DNA of 61,968 nt from Thermodesulfobacteriota bacterium (GCA_026415035.1 JAOAHX010000018.1:1-61968); one strand, 5' to 3'. Positions 43,436 to 55,063 are shown, counted from the stretch's first letter. Numbers and translations are program-made. Notes: generated by a model not told the origin, from the sequence alone.

Positions 43436-44185
43436 ATGTCCGGACATTCGAAATGGAGCACCATTAAACGGAAGAAAGGGGCGGCCGACGCCAAACGGGG
43501 AAAGCTCTTCACGAAGCTGATCCGGGAGATCATGGTCGCCGCCCGCGTGGGCGGGGGAGATATCAATGCCAACCCGAGGCTCCGAACCGCGGTCCAGGCT
43601 GCCAAGGCAGAGAACATGCCGAAAGAGAATATCGAACGGGCCATCAAAAAAGGGACCGGAGAGCTGGAGGGCGCCCATTACGAATCCTTGACCTACGAAG
43701 GCTACGGCCCAGGGGGAGTGGCGATGCTCCTCGAGGTCTTGACGGACAACAAAAATCGCACCGTGGCCGAGGTGAGGCACATCTTTTCGAAGTATAACGG
43801 AAGCCTGGGGGAGACGGGATGTGTCTCCTGGATGTTCGATAAAAAGGGGCTGATCTTGGTGGAGAAGGAAGGGACAGACGAAGACCGGCTGATCGAGGTG
43901 GCCCTCGATGCCGGGGCGATCGATGTGAAGGACACGGGCAAGGAATTCGAGGTCACGGTCCCACCGGCCCAGCTGGAGAGCGTGAAGAAGGCCATCGAAG
44001 AAGCGGGTTTCAAATATAGCTATGCCGAGGTGACGATGGTCCCTCAGACCACTGTCCGACTCACCGGAAAAGAGGCCGAACAGATGCTCAAGCTCATGGA
44101 GGGGCTCGAGGATTCCGACGACGTCCAGAAGGTCTATGCCAATTTTGACATCGCCGACGAGGAGATGGAACGACTCAGTGCTTAA
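43436..44185 (+). CDS. yebC: YebC/PmpR family protein
   Basis: A 249-residue YebC-type protein. It begins [32 protein letters not shown] and contains [38 protein letters not shown] and [37 protein letters not shown]-like text, all diagnostic. Family members bind DNA as regulators and, as shown more recently, help ribosomes through difficult sequences. In many bacteria yebC precedes ruvC, as here. Confidence 0.97.
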   Translation: MSGHSKWSTIKRKKGAADAKRGKLFTKLIREIMVAARVGGGDINANPRLRTAVQAAKAENMPKENIERAIKKGTGELEGAHYESLTYEGYGPGGVAMLLEVLTDNKNRTVAEVRHIFSKYNGSLGETGCVSWMFDKKGLILVEKEGTDEDRLIEVALDAGAIDVKDTGKEFEVTVPPAQLESVKKAIEEAGFKYSYAEVTMVPQTTVRLTGKEAEQMLKLMEGLEDSDDVQKVYANFDIADEEMERLSA

Positions 44186-44210
44186 AGACCCAATCCCCCT
44201 CGGGAGGCCG

Positions 44211-44250
44211 AAGCCACCATATCCATCGTTCGAGATAGGTGGCTTTTTTT
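44211..44250 (+). terminator. Rho-independent terminator after yebC
   Basis: Stem AGCCACC/GGTGGCT with an ATATC/GATA extension, followed by seven T. It separates yebC from ruvC. Confidence 0.9.
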
Positions 44251-44279
44251 ACATCTAAGTTAAGTAAGCGAGGTAAGGG

Positions 44280-44765
44280 GTGAAGGCCATCGGGATCGAT
44301 CCGGGCCTGGCCATGACCGGATTCGGAATTGTGGAGGCCCTCTTCAGGGGGGGGAGGGCCTGTCATTGGGGCACGATCCGGACCGGATCGGGCCATCCCC
44401 TCTCCTCCCGGTTAAAGACCATCTATGACAATGTCAAGGGGCTCCTCGAGGAGTGGAGGCCGGACCTTATGGCCATGGAGGAGGTCTTCGTGCTCAAAAC
44501 CTTTCCGAGGGCGGCCATCCAATTAGGGGAGGTGAGGGGGGTGATTTCCCTGGCCGCCCAGGAGATGGGCGTTCCCGTCATCGGGATCAAACCCACGGAG
44601 GTGAAGAGCGCCCTGACCGGTAGCGGACGTGCTGACAAGAAGCAGATGGAGAAGGTGATCCGGCAGTTGCTCAAGATCGATGGGCCGATCGGATCGAGCC
44701 ATGCGGGCGATGCCCTGGCCTTGGCATTAACCGGCCTTTCTCGAAGCAGACACTTTCGGTGGTAG
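44280..44765 (+). CDS. ruvC: Holliday junction resolvase RuvC
   Basis: A 161-residue RNase-H-fold endonuclease. The four acidic catalytic positions are visible in GIDPGLAMTGFG (Asp7), MEEVFVLKTFPRAAIQLGEVRG (Glu), and SSHAGDALALAL (two late acidic/His sites, HAGDA). It starts with GTG behind GAGGTAAGGG. It cuts Holliday junctions moved by RuvAB, whose genes follow. Confidence 0.96.
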   Translation: MKAIGIDPGLAMTGFGIVEALFRGGRACHWGTIRTGSGHPLSSRLKTIYDNVKGLLEEWRPDLMAMEEVFVLKTFPRAAIQLGEVRGVISLAAQEMGVPVIGIKPTEVKSALTGSGRADKKQMEKVIRQLLKIDGPIGSSHAGDALALALTGLSRSRHFRW

Positions 44766-44851
44766 ACGGAGTCGGTTTGGATGCCGAAGGGGTAGGGCAC
44801 CTCCCGAAAGGGACGGGCCCGGGACTATCAGAAGCCCTTTAAAGGTCGAGG

Positions 44852-45481
44852 ATGATCCGTTATCTCGAAGGCAAGCTCTTGAAGAAGGAGGAGGACCGCA
44901 TCGTCGTCCTCGCCAACGGCGTGGGCTATGAGGTCCTCCTTCCGGCGATCGTCCGCCGGACCTTCAACTCCAAAAAGGCGGGCGAGGACGGGGAGATCGT
45001 AAAACTCTATATCCATTATCAACAGACGGAGCGGCAGCCCAAGCCGGTCCTCATCGGCTTCAACTGTGAGCCGGAGAAGGAGTTCTTCGAAAAGTTCATC
45101 ACCGTGGAGGACATCGGACCCCTGACCGCGGTCAAAGCCCTGGTCGAGCCCATTCCCAAAATTGCGAGGGCCATCGAGGAGAGGGATTCGAAGACCCTCG
45201 AGCGTCTGAAGGGCATCGGCAGGCGGACCGCCGATAAGATCATCGCCACCCTCCAGGGGAAGGTCGGAAAATTTGCCCTCATGCGAGAGGACCAGGTTCC
45301 GGTGGAAGAGGTGGTGGATTTCAAGAGACAGGTGGAGGAGGTGCTGGTTAAGGACCTCGGACACAAGGTGAGCGAGGCGCAACGGCTGGTGCAGGAAGCG
45401 CTGAAGAGAAACCCCAATGTCTCCTCGCCCGAGGAGCTCTTCGAGGAGGTCTACCGGGGGCAGAGGGGAAATCCATCGTAA
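44852..45481 (+). CDS. ruvA: Holliday junction branch migration protein RuvA
   Basis: A 209-residue protein that begins MIRYLEGKLLKKEEDRIVVLANGVGYEVLLP (domain I OB fold) and has the tandem helix-hairpin-helix region: EKFITVEDIGPLTAVKALV and LERLKGIGRRTADKIIATLQGKV. Domain III (residues about 150-205) binds RuvB. AAAGGTCGAGG precedes the ATG. The 86-nt gap from ruvC contains no terminator. Confidence 0.96.
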   Translation: MIRYLEGKLLKKEEDRIVVLANGVGYEVLLPAIVRRTFNSKKAGEDGEIVKLYIHYQQTERQPKPVLIGFNCEPEKEFFEKFITVEDIGPLTAVKALVEPIPKIARAIEERDSKTLERLKGIGRRTADKIIATLQGKVGKFALMREDQVPVEEVVDFKRQVEEVLVKDLGHKVSEAQRLVQEALKRNPNVSSPEELFEEVYRGQRGNPS

Positions 45482-45493
45482 AAGGCGGGGAGG

Positions 45494-46537
45494 ATGAAGA
45501 AGGTCGAGAAGGAGGCCAAAGCGAATTCCGCGGTCGAGAGGGAGGAAGATTTCAAAGACCTCCGGCCCAGAAGGCTTTCCGAATACATCGGCCAGAAGCA
45601 GGTGGTCGAGACCTTGGAGATCGCCATCGAGGCAGCCAAGCGAAGGGGCGAGCCACTCGATCACGTCCTGTTTCACGCCCCTCCTGGCCTGGGAAAGACG
45701 ACCCTTGCCCATATCATCGCCACAGAGATGGGCGTCCAGATCGTCACCTCCTCAGGCCCCGCCATCGAAAAAGGAGGAGACCTCATCAGCATCCTCACCC
45801 ATCTGGAGAAAGGGGACGTCCTCTTCATCGACGAGATCCACCGCCTTCCTAAGGTCGTAGAGGAGTTCCTCTACCCGGCCATGGAGGAGTTCTGCATCGA
45901 TTTCATCTTTGATAAAGGGGCCCATGCCCGAAGCCATCGGTACCGGCTCGAACGGTTCACCCTCGTGGGCGCCACGACTAGGGCCGGGCTTCTATCGGCG
46001 CCCCTCCGAGAACGGTTCGGGATCTTGAGGAACCTCGATTTTTACACGGTCGAGGAGTTGAGCCAGATCGTCAAACGATCGGCCGCCCTTTTGGGGGTTC
46101 CTATCGATGAGGGGGGGACCGAGGAGATTGCGAGGCGTTCGAGAGGCACTCCTAGGATTTCGAATCGCCTGCTCAAGCGGGTCAGGGACTATGCCGAGAT
46201 CCGAGGGGAGGGCAAGATTACCAAGGAGATCGCCGATGAGGCGCTCCGCCTCGAGGGCGTAGACGAGGTGGGCCTCACCAGCCTCGACCGAAGGTTCCTC
46301 GAAACGATCATCCGCTATTACAAAGGGGGACCGGTGGGGCTCGAGGCGATCGCCGCTACCCTTCAAGAGGAGGCCGATACGCTGGTCGATATGGTGGAGC
46401 CTTTTCTACTGAAGATCGGTTTTCTCACCCGGACACAGAACGGAAGGAAGGCCACCGAACTGGCCTACGAACATTTCGGACTCCCCTCGCCCGAATCCGG
46501 CAGGCAACTCTCCTTCCCCACGCGGAAACGGCCCTAA
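45494..46537 (+). CDS. ruvB: Holliday junction branch migration ATPase RuvB
   Basis: A 347-residue AAA+ motor. [26 protein letters not shown], Walker [12 protein letters not shown], Walker [25 protein letters not shown], and the C-terminal [50 protein letters not shown] winged helix are complete. It starts 12 nt after ruvA. The last four bases overlap the end of the convergent UXS gene. Confidence 0.97.
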   Translation: MKKVEKEAKANSAVEREEDFKDLRPRRLSEYIGQKQVVETLEIAIEAAKRRGEPLDHVLFHAPPGLGKTTLAHIIATEMGVQIVTSSGPAIEKGGDLISILTHLEKGDVLFIDEIHRLPKVVEEFLYPAMEEFCIDFIFDKGAHARSHRYRLERFTLVGATTRAGLLSAPLRERFGILRNLDFYTVEELSQIVKRSAALLGVPIDEGGTEEIARRSRGTPRISNRLLKRVRDYAEIRGEGKITKEIADEALRLEGVDEVGLTSLDRRFLETIIRYYKGGPVGLEAIAATLQEEADTLVDMVEPFLLKIGFLTRTQNGRKATELAYEHFGLPSPESGRQLSFPTRKRP

Positions 46538-47514
46538 ACCCAGACCCCTTTTTTGGCCCCCTCCTTCCGGAGCTGCTCTTCAAAATAGGCGATCGTCCTC
46601 TTCAGGCCTTCCTCGAGGGGGACTTGGGGGGCCCAGCCCAGTTTCTCCTTGGCCAGATCGATGAGAGGTCGACGCTGTTTCGGATCGTCCGGCGGGAGAG
46701 GCTTGAAGACCATCTTCGATTTCGAGCCCGTCAAAGAGATGATCTTCTCCGCCAGTTCGAGGATGGAGACCTCCTCGGGGTTTCCGAGATTGACCGGGCC
46801 GGTGAAATCGTCCGGCGTCTCCATCAACCGGATCAGCCCCTCGATCATGTCGTCCACATAGCAGAAGGAACGGGTCTGGGACCCGTCCCCATAGATGGTG
46901 ATCGGGTCGTTCCGAAGGGCCTGAAGGATGAAGTTGGAGATGACCCTGCCGTCGTCCGGATGCATGCGGGGCCCGTAGGTATTGAAGATTCGGGCCACCT
47001 TGATCTTAAGGCGATGCTGTCGGTGATAATCGAAGAAGAGCGTTTCGGCGCACCGCTTGCCCTCGTCGTAGCAGGATCGGGGGCCGATGCAGTTGACATT
47101 GCCCCAGTAATCCTCGGGCTGGGGATGGACTGTGGGATCGCCGTAGACTTCGGAGGTGGAGGCCTGAAGGATTTTGGCCTTCAGCCGTTTGGCCAGGCCG
47201 AGCATGTTGATCGACCCATGGACGTTGACCTTGGTCGTCTGAACCGGATCGTATTGATAGTGGATGGGCGAGGCGGGACAGGCCAGATTGTAGATCTGAT
47301 CTACCTCCACGTAGAGGGGAAAGGTGATGTCATGGCGAAGCAGTTCGAAGTAGGGGTGATCGAGGAGGTGCACGATATTCCTCTTGGTCCCTGTATAGAA
47401 GTTATCGACACAGAGGACGTCGTGTCCCTCCCTCAGAAGGCGTTCACAGAGATGGGAGCCGAGGAATCCAGCTCCCCCGGTCACCAGGATCCGGGGGAAA
47501 GTCGCGCTTCTCAT
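46534..47514 (-). CDS. UDP-glucuronate decarboxylase-like SDR (UDP-xylose synthase family)
   Basis: A 326-residue extended SDR with [52 protein letters not shown], the catalytic STSEVYGDP and YDEGKRCAE (Tyr-x3-Lys), [22 protein letters not shown] and [21 protein letters not shown]. These features, notably CPASPIHYQ and TRSFCYVDD, mark UXS-type enzymes that decarboxylate UDP-glucuronate to UDP-xylose. It should supply sugar nucleotides for surface polysaccharide. No glycan cluster adjoins it. It converges on ruvB with a 4-bp overlap. Confidence 0.92.
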   Translation of the reverse strand: MRSATFPRILVTGGAGFLGSHLCERLLREGHDVLCVDNFYTGTKRNIVHLLDHPYFELLRHDITFPLYVEVDQIYNLACPASPIHYQYDPVQTTKVNVHGSINMLGLAKRLKAKILQASTSEVYGDPTVHPQPEDYWGNVNCIGPRSCYDEGKRCAETLFFDYHRQHRLKIKVARIFNTYGPRMHPDDGRVISNFILQALRNDPITIYGDGSQTRSFCYVDDMIEGLIRLMETPDDFTGPVNLGNPEEVSILELAEKIISLTGSKSKMVFKPLPPDDPKQRRPLIDLAKEKLGWAPQVPLEEGLKRTIAYFEEQLRKEGAKKGVWV

Positions 47515-47596
47515 AGAACCCGTTTTCCCCTTTCACGGCAGATGCCCGAAGGCCGAACCGCGAAGGAAGACTCCGAGGAGGATTACCAAACCCGGC

Positions 47597-49498
47597 TCAG
47601 AGCAGATCTTTGTTGATCTCGATCTTCGCCCGGGTTCGGAGATGTTGAAGCCAGTTTTTGAAAAATTCCTCCTGCTTTTGATAGATCAACCTCCTTTCGA
47701 GCCCCTTTTTGACCGATTCAAATTTGCCTGGATCAGCCGGTTCGGAGCTGAGAAGCCTCACCACGAAGTAACCCTCTTTTGTTTTGAGGGGCGCCTCAGG
47801 AAAAGGTTTTCTCTCCGTGAGGGAGGCGAGGTGGGATCCCCATTCTCCCACCGGGCCAATCTTCGGGATGACCCCGGCAGCCCGCTGGAAGGGTCCGGTC
47901 TCCTCGATCTTCAACCCCTTATCGGCAGCGAGCCGGCTCATCTCCTGGCCGGCTTTCAATTGATTGAGGATCTCTTGGGCCAGGTCACGAGCCTTTTCAT
48001 CCATTTTCTTGGTGAGGACCTTCTGGAGGACCTGCTCCTTAACCTCCTCGAGAGAGGGGATCCTCGACTCCTTACGGTCCACGAGCTTCAGGAGATAAAA
48101 GTTGGGCGGAAGGGTCACAACCGGAGAGATCTCCCCCAGCTTCAGGGAGAAGGCACTGGCGTGAAAGGCGGGGTGGTTTCCGATCTCGGGGATCTCCTCC
48201 CCCTCTTTGAAGAAACCGGTTGTCTTCAGAGGGACCCCGTTTTCTCGGGCATATTTCTCCAGATCTCGGCTTCTGAAAAGGGAGTAGAAGGCCTCATCGG
48301 CTCTTCGAGAGGCCTCCGCCTTGGCCTTTTCTCGTTTGAGGATCTGCAGGATCTGGTCTTTGACTTCCTCAAGGGATCTCTGCCTCTCCTCTTTCACCTC
48401 CTCGGCCTTGAAGATCCGGAATCCATCCCCTCCCTTCAGGAGGGGGCTGACCTCCCCTGCCTTGAGAGAGAAGAGGGCCTTTTCGAGAGGCTCCTCGAGG
48501 CTTCCCCTCTGAACCCATCCCAGATCTCCTCCCCGGGAGGCGGTTTCCGCTTCGGAATGGTCTCTGGCCAGGGAGGCGAAGTCCTTTCTCTTCTTGGCGA
48601 GTTCGAGGATCTCCTCTGCCTTTTTTTTCTTCTGTTCGACCCTATCGGGAGGAGATTGGGGCTCCACCCGGATGAGGATCTCCCGGGCCTTTACCTGCTT
48701 CGGGATCTTGAAGCCTTCCTTGCGCTGCTCGTAGTAGCGCTGGATTTCCTCGGGAGAGACCTGGACCCTCCCCTCATAATCGGAGGGACGAAAGGCGAGG
48801 TATTGGACCTGGAGATAGGTCGGAATTCTAAACTCCTCCTGGTTCTTCTGAAAATAGTCCTTGACCTCCACCTCGTTGACGGTCACCTGAGGTCGGAGGC
48901 TCTCCGGAGCGATCTTCACGAAGAGGAGATTCACCTTTTCGTTTTCGAACAGGTAGGTCTCCAGGAGCTCTTCCTCTGAAACCTTTTCGCCATTGAGCCG
49001 GATGAGGTGGACCACCTTCGAATAGAGAAGGTTCTCCCTCTGTCTCTCCTCGAAGGCCTCTGGCGTCATCCGATTGGCTTTCAGGAACCTCTCATAGAGG
49101 CGAGCGTCGAATTGACCGTTGACATGGAAGGTCGGGATCGCCTCGATGGCCATTCGAAGCTCTCCATCCGAGACGTTTAGCCCCAGCCGTTTCCCCTCCT
49201 CAAGAATCAAAACCCTGGAGATGAGCTCCTCCAGGACCATTTCTCTAAGGCGCAACGCTTCGGCCATCTTTTCGTTAAAGGCCGGTCCCATGGCGGACCG
49301 GTAGCGGTTCCACACCTCTTGGAACGCCTCCTGATACTCTCGGAGGGGGATGGGGGTCTGGTTCACTTTGGCGACGTAATCGTACTTCTTTTCACGGAAA
49401 AAGGAGTACCCCCCCCAGGAGATGAAGGTGACGGCCACCAAGAGCAGAAGCCCCCTGAGCATCCAGGAGGTGGCATGTTTTCTAAGGATCGTCAACAT
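47597..49498 (-). CDS. PpiD-like periplasmic peptidyl-prolyl isomerase/chaperone
   Basis: A 633-residue inner-membrane-anchored protein. A short cytoplasmic start and one helix (WMLRGLLLLVAVTFISWGGYSF) are followed by a SurA-N-like chaperone domain (about 40-220), and a parvulin domain: VKAREILIRVEPQSPPDRVEQKKKKAEEILELAKKRKDFASLARDHSEAETASRGGDLGWVQRGSLEEPLEKALFSLKAGEVSPLLKGGDGFRIFK (about 263-365). The remainder is helical with a second, degenerate parvulin-like end. PpiD proteins act on newly exported outer-membrane proteins. AAAGGAG lies 8 nt before the ATG. It diverges from mreB. Confidence 0.9.
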   Translation of the reverse strand: MLTILRKHATSWMLRGLLLLVAVTFISWGGYSFFREKKYDYVAKVNQTPIPLREYQEAFQEVWNRYRSAMGPAFNEKMAEALRLREMVLEELISRVLILEEGKRLGLNVSDGELRMAIEAIPTFHVNGQFDARLYERFLKANRMTPEAFEERQRENLLYSKVVHLIRLNGEKVSEEELLETYLFENEKVNLLFVKIAPESLRPQVTVNEVEVKDYFQKNQEEFRIPTYLQVQYLAFRPSDYEGRVQVSPEEIQRYYEQRKEGFKIPKQVKAREILIRVEPQSPPDRVEQKKKKAEEILELAKKRKDFASLARDHSEAETASRGGDLGWVQRGSLEEPLEKALFSLKAGEVSPLLKGGDGFRIFKAEEVKEERQRSLEEVKDQILQILKREKAKAEASRRADEAFYSLFRSRDLEKYARENGVPLKTTGFFKEGEEIPEIGNHPAFHASAFSLKLGEISPVVTLPPNFYLLKLVDRKESRIPSLEEVKEQVLQKVLTKKMDEKARDLAQEILNQLKAGQEMSRLAADKGLKIEETGPFQRAAGVIPKIGPVGEWGSHLASLTERKPFPEAPLKTKEGYFVVRLLSSEPADPGKFESVKKGLERRLIYQKQEEFFKNWLQHLRTRAKIEINKDLL

Positions 49499-49529
49499 CC
49501 GAGCGCTCCTTTCAACGTTGGAATATTAA

Positions 49530-50675
<1,146 letters not shown>

Positions 50676-50693
50676 AGCTCATCCCAGAGGTCG

Positions 50694-51560
50694 ATGAGGA
50701 TCCGAGATTTCCTCTCTCGAAGGTCTATCCTGCCCTCCCTCCTTTCCCTTCTCCTCCTCGCGTTGATCCTGGTCACCCTGAGAATGAAAGGCCATCAAGG
50801 GATAGCCTTTGTCGATGGACTCCTCCTGGAGGTCAGCGCCCCCCTCCAGAAAGGGGCCACCTTGGTCTTTAAAAAGCTCCAGGGCCTTTGGGAAGGATAT
50901 CTCTTTCTGGTCGATGTTCGGAAGGAAAACGAAGCGCTGAAAAAGAGGTTGGCCGATCTGCAAAGAGAGAATGATCAGATGAGGGAGATGATCCTCTCCC
51001 TCGATCGCCTCAAGAGACTGCTTCAGTTTCGGGAGACCCTTTCTGCGACCGTCGTCGCGGCGGAGATCGTCGGTCGGGATCCTACCACGTGGTTCAAAAG
51101 CCTCACGATCAATAAAGGGGAGAAGGAGGGGATTCGGAAGGGGATGGCCGTTATCTCGCCGGAAGGAGTGGTGGGCCAGGTCCTAAAGGTGGGTCCCTCC
51201 TATGCCGTTGTTCTCCTCATCACCGACTATAACAGTGCGGTCGATTCGATGGTCCAGCGGACCAGGGCAAAAGCCATCGTGGGAGGGGGCGGGGAGAACC
51301 GGTGCCAGTTGAGGTATCTGCTTCGGACCGAAGATGTGGTGGTCGGCGACCGAGTCGTCACCTCCGGGTTGGCTGGAAATTTTCCCAAGGGGATGATGAT
51401 CGGCGAGGTGTGCAAGGTCGATAAAAGGGGCCACGGCATCTTCCAATATGCCGAACTCGTCCCCAGCGTAGATTTCTCAAAACTGGAGGAGGTCCTGGTC
51501 GTTCAAGACCCCTCTCCTCCGATTGAGGAGAAGCCGAGGAAAGGGAAGAAGGCCCGATAG
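50694..51560 (+). CDS. mreC: Rod-shape-determining protein MreC
   Basis: A 288-residue bitopic protein: one N-terminal helix (LPSLLSLLLLALILVTLRM), a coiled coil (VRKENEALKKRLADLQRENDQMREMILSLDRLKRLLQF) and the beta-barrel domain with AEIVGRDPTTWFKSLTINKGEKEGIRKGMAVISPEGVVGQV and LVVQDPSPP near the end. It links MreB to PBP2 on the periplasmic side. AGAGG precedes the ATG. Confidence 0.95.
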   Translation: MRIRDFLSRRSILPSLLSLLLLALILVTLRMKGHQGIAFVDGLLLEVSAPLQKGATLVFKKLQGLWEGYLFLVDVRKENEALKKRLADLQRENDQMREMILSLDRLKRLLQFRETLSATVVAAEIVGRDPTTWFKSLTINKGEKEGIRKGMAVISPEGVVGQVLKVGPSYAVVLLITDYNSAVDSMVQRTRAKAIVGGGGENRCQLRYLLRTEDVVVGDRVVTSGLAGNFPKGMMIGEVCKVDKRGHGIFQYAELVPSVDFSKLEEVLVVQDPSPPIEEKPRKGKKAR

Positions 51561-51570
51561 ATCCCACGAC

Positions 51571-52098
51571 ATGAAACGCTTCTTCATCTCCGTCTTTTTA
51601 GGGCTTCTGTTGATCACGCTCCAGGCCTCCTGGTTGACCCTGCCTCACCTTCGATGGGTCCGGCCCGATATGATGCTTCTGTTGACGCTCTACGTGGGGC
51701 TCACCTTCCCCCTTGCCTCCGGAGGGATCTTGGCCCTCTTCTTGGGTTATCTGCTGGACCTCTATTCGGGGAATACCTTGGGACTCTTCACCGTCACCAG
51801 ACTTTTCCTCTTTCTCGGGATCCAATTTTTTAAGAGACACCTCTATCTTGAACATTATCCGGGGCGGTTTGTCTTCGTCCTCCTGGTTTGCATCTTCGAA
51901 GGATTTCTGATCCTTCTGCTTCTCAAGGCCTTTCTCCCCGAGGCCTCAACCCATTTTCTTCGGCCGTTTTTGACGATGTTTCTCCCCCAATGTTTCTCCT
52001 CCGCCCTTTTGGCTCCCTTTCTATTTTCACTCCTTGGGGAGAGAGGAATCCTCTTTCGTTCGGCTCTTCTTTCCAGAGCCGGGGGGGGGAAGGGGTAG
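51571..52098 (+). CDS. mreD: Rod-shape-determining membrane protein MreD
   Basis: A 175-residue protein with five or six membrane helices. It begins MKRFFISVFLGLLLITLQASWL; the RPDMMLLLTLYVGLTFPLASGGILALFLGYLLDLYSGNTLGLFT block is typical. I start at the ATG 10 nt after the mreC stop. It has no cytoplasmic domain and completes the MreBCD set. Confidence 0.9.
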   Translation: MKRFFISVFLGLLLITLQASWLTLPHLRWVRPDMMLLLTLYVGLTFPLASGGILALFLGYLLDLYSGNTLGLFTVTRLFLFLGIQFFKRHLYLEHYPGRFVFVLLVCIFEGFLILLLLKAFLPEASTHFLRPFLTMFLPQCFSSALLAPFLFSLLGERGILFRSALLSRAGGGKG

Positions 52099-52101
52099 GG
52101 G

Positions 52102-53973
52102 ATGGTGGAACTGGACACCCAGAGGATGGAGGTTTTCCAGCAGAAGGGGCGCTATCTCCGATTCGTTGTGGCCGGTTCCTTCCTCCTGCTTTTTATCTAT
52201 CTCTGGTATCTTCAAGTGATCCGAGGAGCTGAATTCCGTCAGCTCTCGGAGAACAATCGGATTCGAATTCGTGAGGTGGTGGCCGATCGGGGGATGCTCA
52301 TGGACCGCCATGGCCATGTCTTGGCCCATAATCGGCCCTCCTTCGATGTCTTTCTCATCCCGGAGGATATCCGGGCGAATCCGGACGTCCTGGAGAAGGT
52401 CGGGGAGGTCCTCCAAATCCCCCAGGAGGAGTTGCGGGAGAAGATGAAACTTTCGAAACGACAGCCCCCCTTCAGACCGGTCAAGGTGAAATCGGATATC
52501 GACTGGCAAAAACTGGTGCTCCTTGAGACAAATCGGGTCCACCTCCCCGGGATCCTCGTCGATGTGAGGCCCATCCGGGCCTACCATTATGGCCCTTTCG
52601 CCGCTCACCTGTTGGGCTATATCGGAGAGGTGGACGAGAATGAGTTGAATCACAAGAGGGGCCAGCCCTATCGATTGGGGTCGATGATAGGAAAATACGG
52701 GGTCGAATATGGCTGGGAGGCCTATCTCAAGGGGGTGGACGGTGGGAGGCAGATCGAGGTGGACGCCCTGGGAAGGGAGATCAGGCACCTCCGGAGCGTG
52801 GAACCCTTCCCCGGCCACAACATCGTTCTCACCATCGATTTTGGCCTTCAGAAGGTGGCCGAAGAGGCTTTTCAGGAAAAGGCAGGTGCCCTCGTCGCCA
52901 TGGACCCCAAGAGCGGCCGCATCCTCGCCATGGTGAGCAGACCTGCCTTCGATCCGTCGATCTTCGCAAGAGGGATCTCCCCTGAAGAATGGAAGGAATT
53001 GATCGAACATCCCTTTCATCCCCTTCGGAACAAGACCATTCAGGGGCAATACCCTCCCGGTTCGGTCCTCAAGATCGTCACGGCGATTGCGGGATTGGAG
53101 ACGGGCGCCATCACTCCCCAGACCCAGATCACCTGCACGGGGGCCTTCCCGTACGGGAACAGGGACTTTCGCTGCTGGAAGGAGAAGGGGCACGGGACGC
53201 TCAATCTCCATCAAGCCTTGGTCCAATCGTGCGATGTCTATTTCTATCAGGTGGGGTTGAAGGTGGGGGTGGATGCGATTGCCCATTACGCCGCTCAACT
53301 CGGCCTGGGAAGAAAGACCGGCATCGCCCTCCCCCACGAAAAGCCAGGGACGGTTCCCACCACCTCATGGAAGAAGAGGCGTTTCGGAGTGCCCTGGTAT
53401 AGCGGCGAAACCCTCTCCGTCGCCGTGGGACAGGGGTATATGAATACCACCCCATTGCAACTGGCAACCCTCATCTCAGCGGTTGCCAACGGAGGGAGGC
53501 TCTATCTCCCCCAGGTGGTCGAGAGGGTGGAAAACATCTATGGTGAAGTGGTTAAAGCCTACCCTCCATTGGAGATCGGAAAGGCAGAGATCTCCGAGAC
53601 GACGCTCCGCATCATTCAGGAGGCGTTGTGGGGAGCGGTCAACGAACCGGGATGCACCGGTGGGGCGGCGGCCCTGAAACAGGTGAAGGTAGCGGGGAAG
53701 ACAGGGACGGCCCAGGTCGTGCGCATGGCGGCCGATTTTAAGAAAGGGGACATGAACCGGATGCCGCTCAAATTGAGGGATCATGCCTGGTTTGTGGCCT
53801 ACGCCCCCTTCGAAGATCCAAAGATTGCGGTGGCGGTCCTGGTCGAGCATGGGGGATATGGAGGGGCGGCGGCCGCTCCGATTGCCAAGAGGGTGATCGC
53901 CAAGTATTTCGGCCTCGATGTCGGGCCACCCCCCCAGGGGGAAGAGAGGGCTGTGGAACCCGTCCATGATTGA
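52102..53973 (+). CDS. mrdA: Penicillin-binding protein 2 (elongasome transpeptidase)
   Basis: A 623-residue class B PBP. After one membrane helix (LRFVVAGSFLLLFIYLWYLQV) comes the dimerisation domain (NRIRIREVVADRGMLMDRHGHVLAHNRPSFDV). The transpeptidase domain has the active-site tetrad in YPPGSVLKIVTAIAG (S-x-x-K), SCD in LVQSCDVYFYQVG, and KTG in VAGKTGTAQ. It cross-links lateral-wall peptidoglycan and pairs with RodA, whose gene overlaps its end by 8 nt. It starts 3 nt after mreD. Confidence 0.96.
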   Translation: MVELDTQRMEVFQQKGRYLRFVVAGSFLLLFIYLWYLQVIRGAEFRQLSENNRIRIREVVADRGMLMDRHGHVLAHNRPSFDVFLIPEDIRANPDVLEKVGEVLQIPQEELREKMKLSKRQPPFRPVKVKSDIDWQKLVLLETNRVHLPGILVDVRPIRAYHYGPFAAHLLGYIGEVDENELNHKRGQPYRLGSMIGKYGVEYGWEAYLKGVDGGRQIEVDALGREIRHLRSVEPFPGHNIVLTIDFGLQKVAEEAFQEKAGALVAMDPKSGRILAMVSRPAFDPSIFARGISPEEWKELIEHPFHPLRNKTIQGQYPPGSVLKIVTAIAGLETGAITPQTQITCTGAFPYGNRDFRCWKEKGHGTLNLHQALVQSCDVYFYQVGLKVGVDAIAHYAAQLGLGRKTGIALPHEKPGTVPTTSWKKRRFGVPWYSGETLSVAVGQGYMNTTPLQLATLISAVANGGRLYLPQVVERVENIYGEVVKAYPPLEIGKAEISETTLRIIQEALWGAVNEPGCTGGAAALKQVKVAGKTGTAQVVRMAADFKKGDMNRMPLKLRDHAWFVAYAPFEDPKIAVAVLVEHGGYGGAAAAPIAKRVIAKYFGLDVGPPPQGEERAVEPVHD

Positions 53974-55063
53974 CCGGCGTTTTCTCATCCATTTCGATTG
54001 GGGGCTGTTGGGGATCGTCCTGCTCATCTCGGCGATGGGGATCTTGAATCTATACAGCGCCACCGCGCACGAGGAGACCACCGGCATGCCTCTCTATTTC
54101 AAACAGATCCTCTGGCTCGGTTTCGGGCTGGGAATCATGCTGGCCATCACCTTTTTCGAATACCGCCATTATACCGATTTTGCCTACCTCCTGCACGGCG
54201 TGGCCGTCGTCCTGCTCGTTGTCGTTCTGGCCTTTGGCATCATCACCTCCGGTGCCCAACGATGGATCAGGCTCGGTCCCCTGACCTTTCAGCCCTCCGA
54301 GTTCGTCAAGATCTCCCTCATCCTGGCCCTGGCCAAGTATTTCCAGAGATACCCCGGCCGTGAGGGGTTTTCCCTGAAGCAGATTGGTCTTCCCCTGTTG
54401 CTCTTCTTGGTTCCGATGGGGCTTATCCTGAAGCAGCCCGACCTCGGGACAGCCATCCTCCTTCTGCTCGTCTTTCTCTCCATTTTGGTCTATGCCCGGG
54501 TCCGGTGGAGCGTGCTCGCAACCCTGGCGGGCACCGGCCTCTTCCTGGTCCCCATCGCCTGGAGATTGTTGAAGGACTATCAGAAGCAGCGGATCATCAC
54601 GTTTCTCAACCCGGACCTCGATCCCCTCGGAACGGGCTACCACCTCATCCAGTCGAGGATTGCCATCGGATCAGGGGGCTTCTTCGGAAAAGGGTTTATG
54701 AAGGGCACCCAATGCAAATTGGGGTTCCTTCCGGAGCAACACACCGATTTCATCTTTTCCGCTTTTGGGGAGGAATGGGGGCTGGTCGGCTGTGCGGTCT
54801 TGTTGGGGCTTTATCTCTTGCTGATCCTCAAGGGTTTACAGATCGCCGAGAATTCGAAAGACCGGTTCGGGGCGATCCTTTCGTTCGGGGTGGTGGCCAT
54901 GATCTTTTGGCATACCTTCATCAACATCGCCATGGTCCTGGGGTTGCTCCCCGTCGTGGGAATCCCCCTTCCTCTTTTCAGCTATGGAGGATCTTTTCTA
55001 CTGTCCACCCTGATGGGCATAGGCCTGCTTCAAAACGTGAACATCCGAAGGTACCTGTTCTAA
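53966..55063 (+). CDS. rodA: Rod-shape SEDS glycosyltransferase RodA
   Basis: A 365-residue SEDS protein with about ten membrane helices. Start at MIDRRFLIHFDW, inside the mrdA end. Landmarks: FGIITSGAQRWIRLGPLTFQPSEFVKISLILALAKYF, LKQPDLGTAILLLLVF with the catalytic Asp, GTGYHLIQSRIAIGSGGFFGKGFMKGTQCKLGFLPEQHTDFIFSAFGEEWG and LPLFSYGGSFLLSTLMGIGLL. It polymerises lipid II during elongation. Confidence 0.96.
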   Translation: MIDRRFLIHFDWGLLGIVLLISAMGILNLYSATAHEETTGMPLYFKQILWLGFGLGIMLAITFFEYRHYTDFAYLLHGVAVVLLVVVLAFGIITSGAQRWIRLGPLTFQPSEFVKISLILALAKYFQRYPGREGFSLKQIGLPLLLFLVPMGLILKQPDLGTAILLLLVFLSILVYARVRWSVLATLAGTGLFLVPIAWRLLKDYQKQRIITFLNPDLDPLGTGYHLIQSRIAIGSGGFFGKGFMKGTQCKLGFLPEQHTDFIFSAFGEEWGLVGCAVLLGLYLLLILKGLQIAENSKDRFGAILSFGVVAMIFWHTFINIAMVLGLLPVVGIPLPLFSYGGSFLLSTLMGIGLLQNVNIRRYLF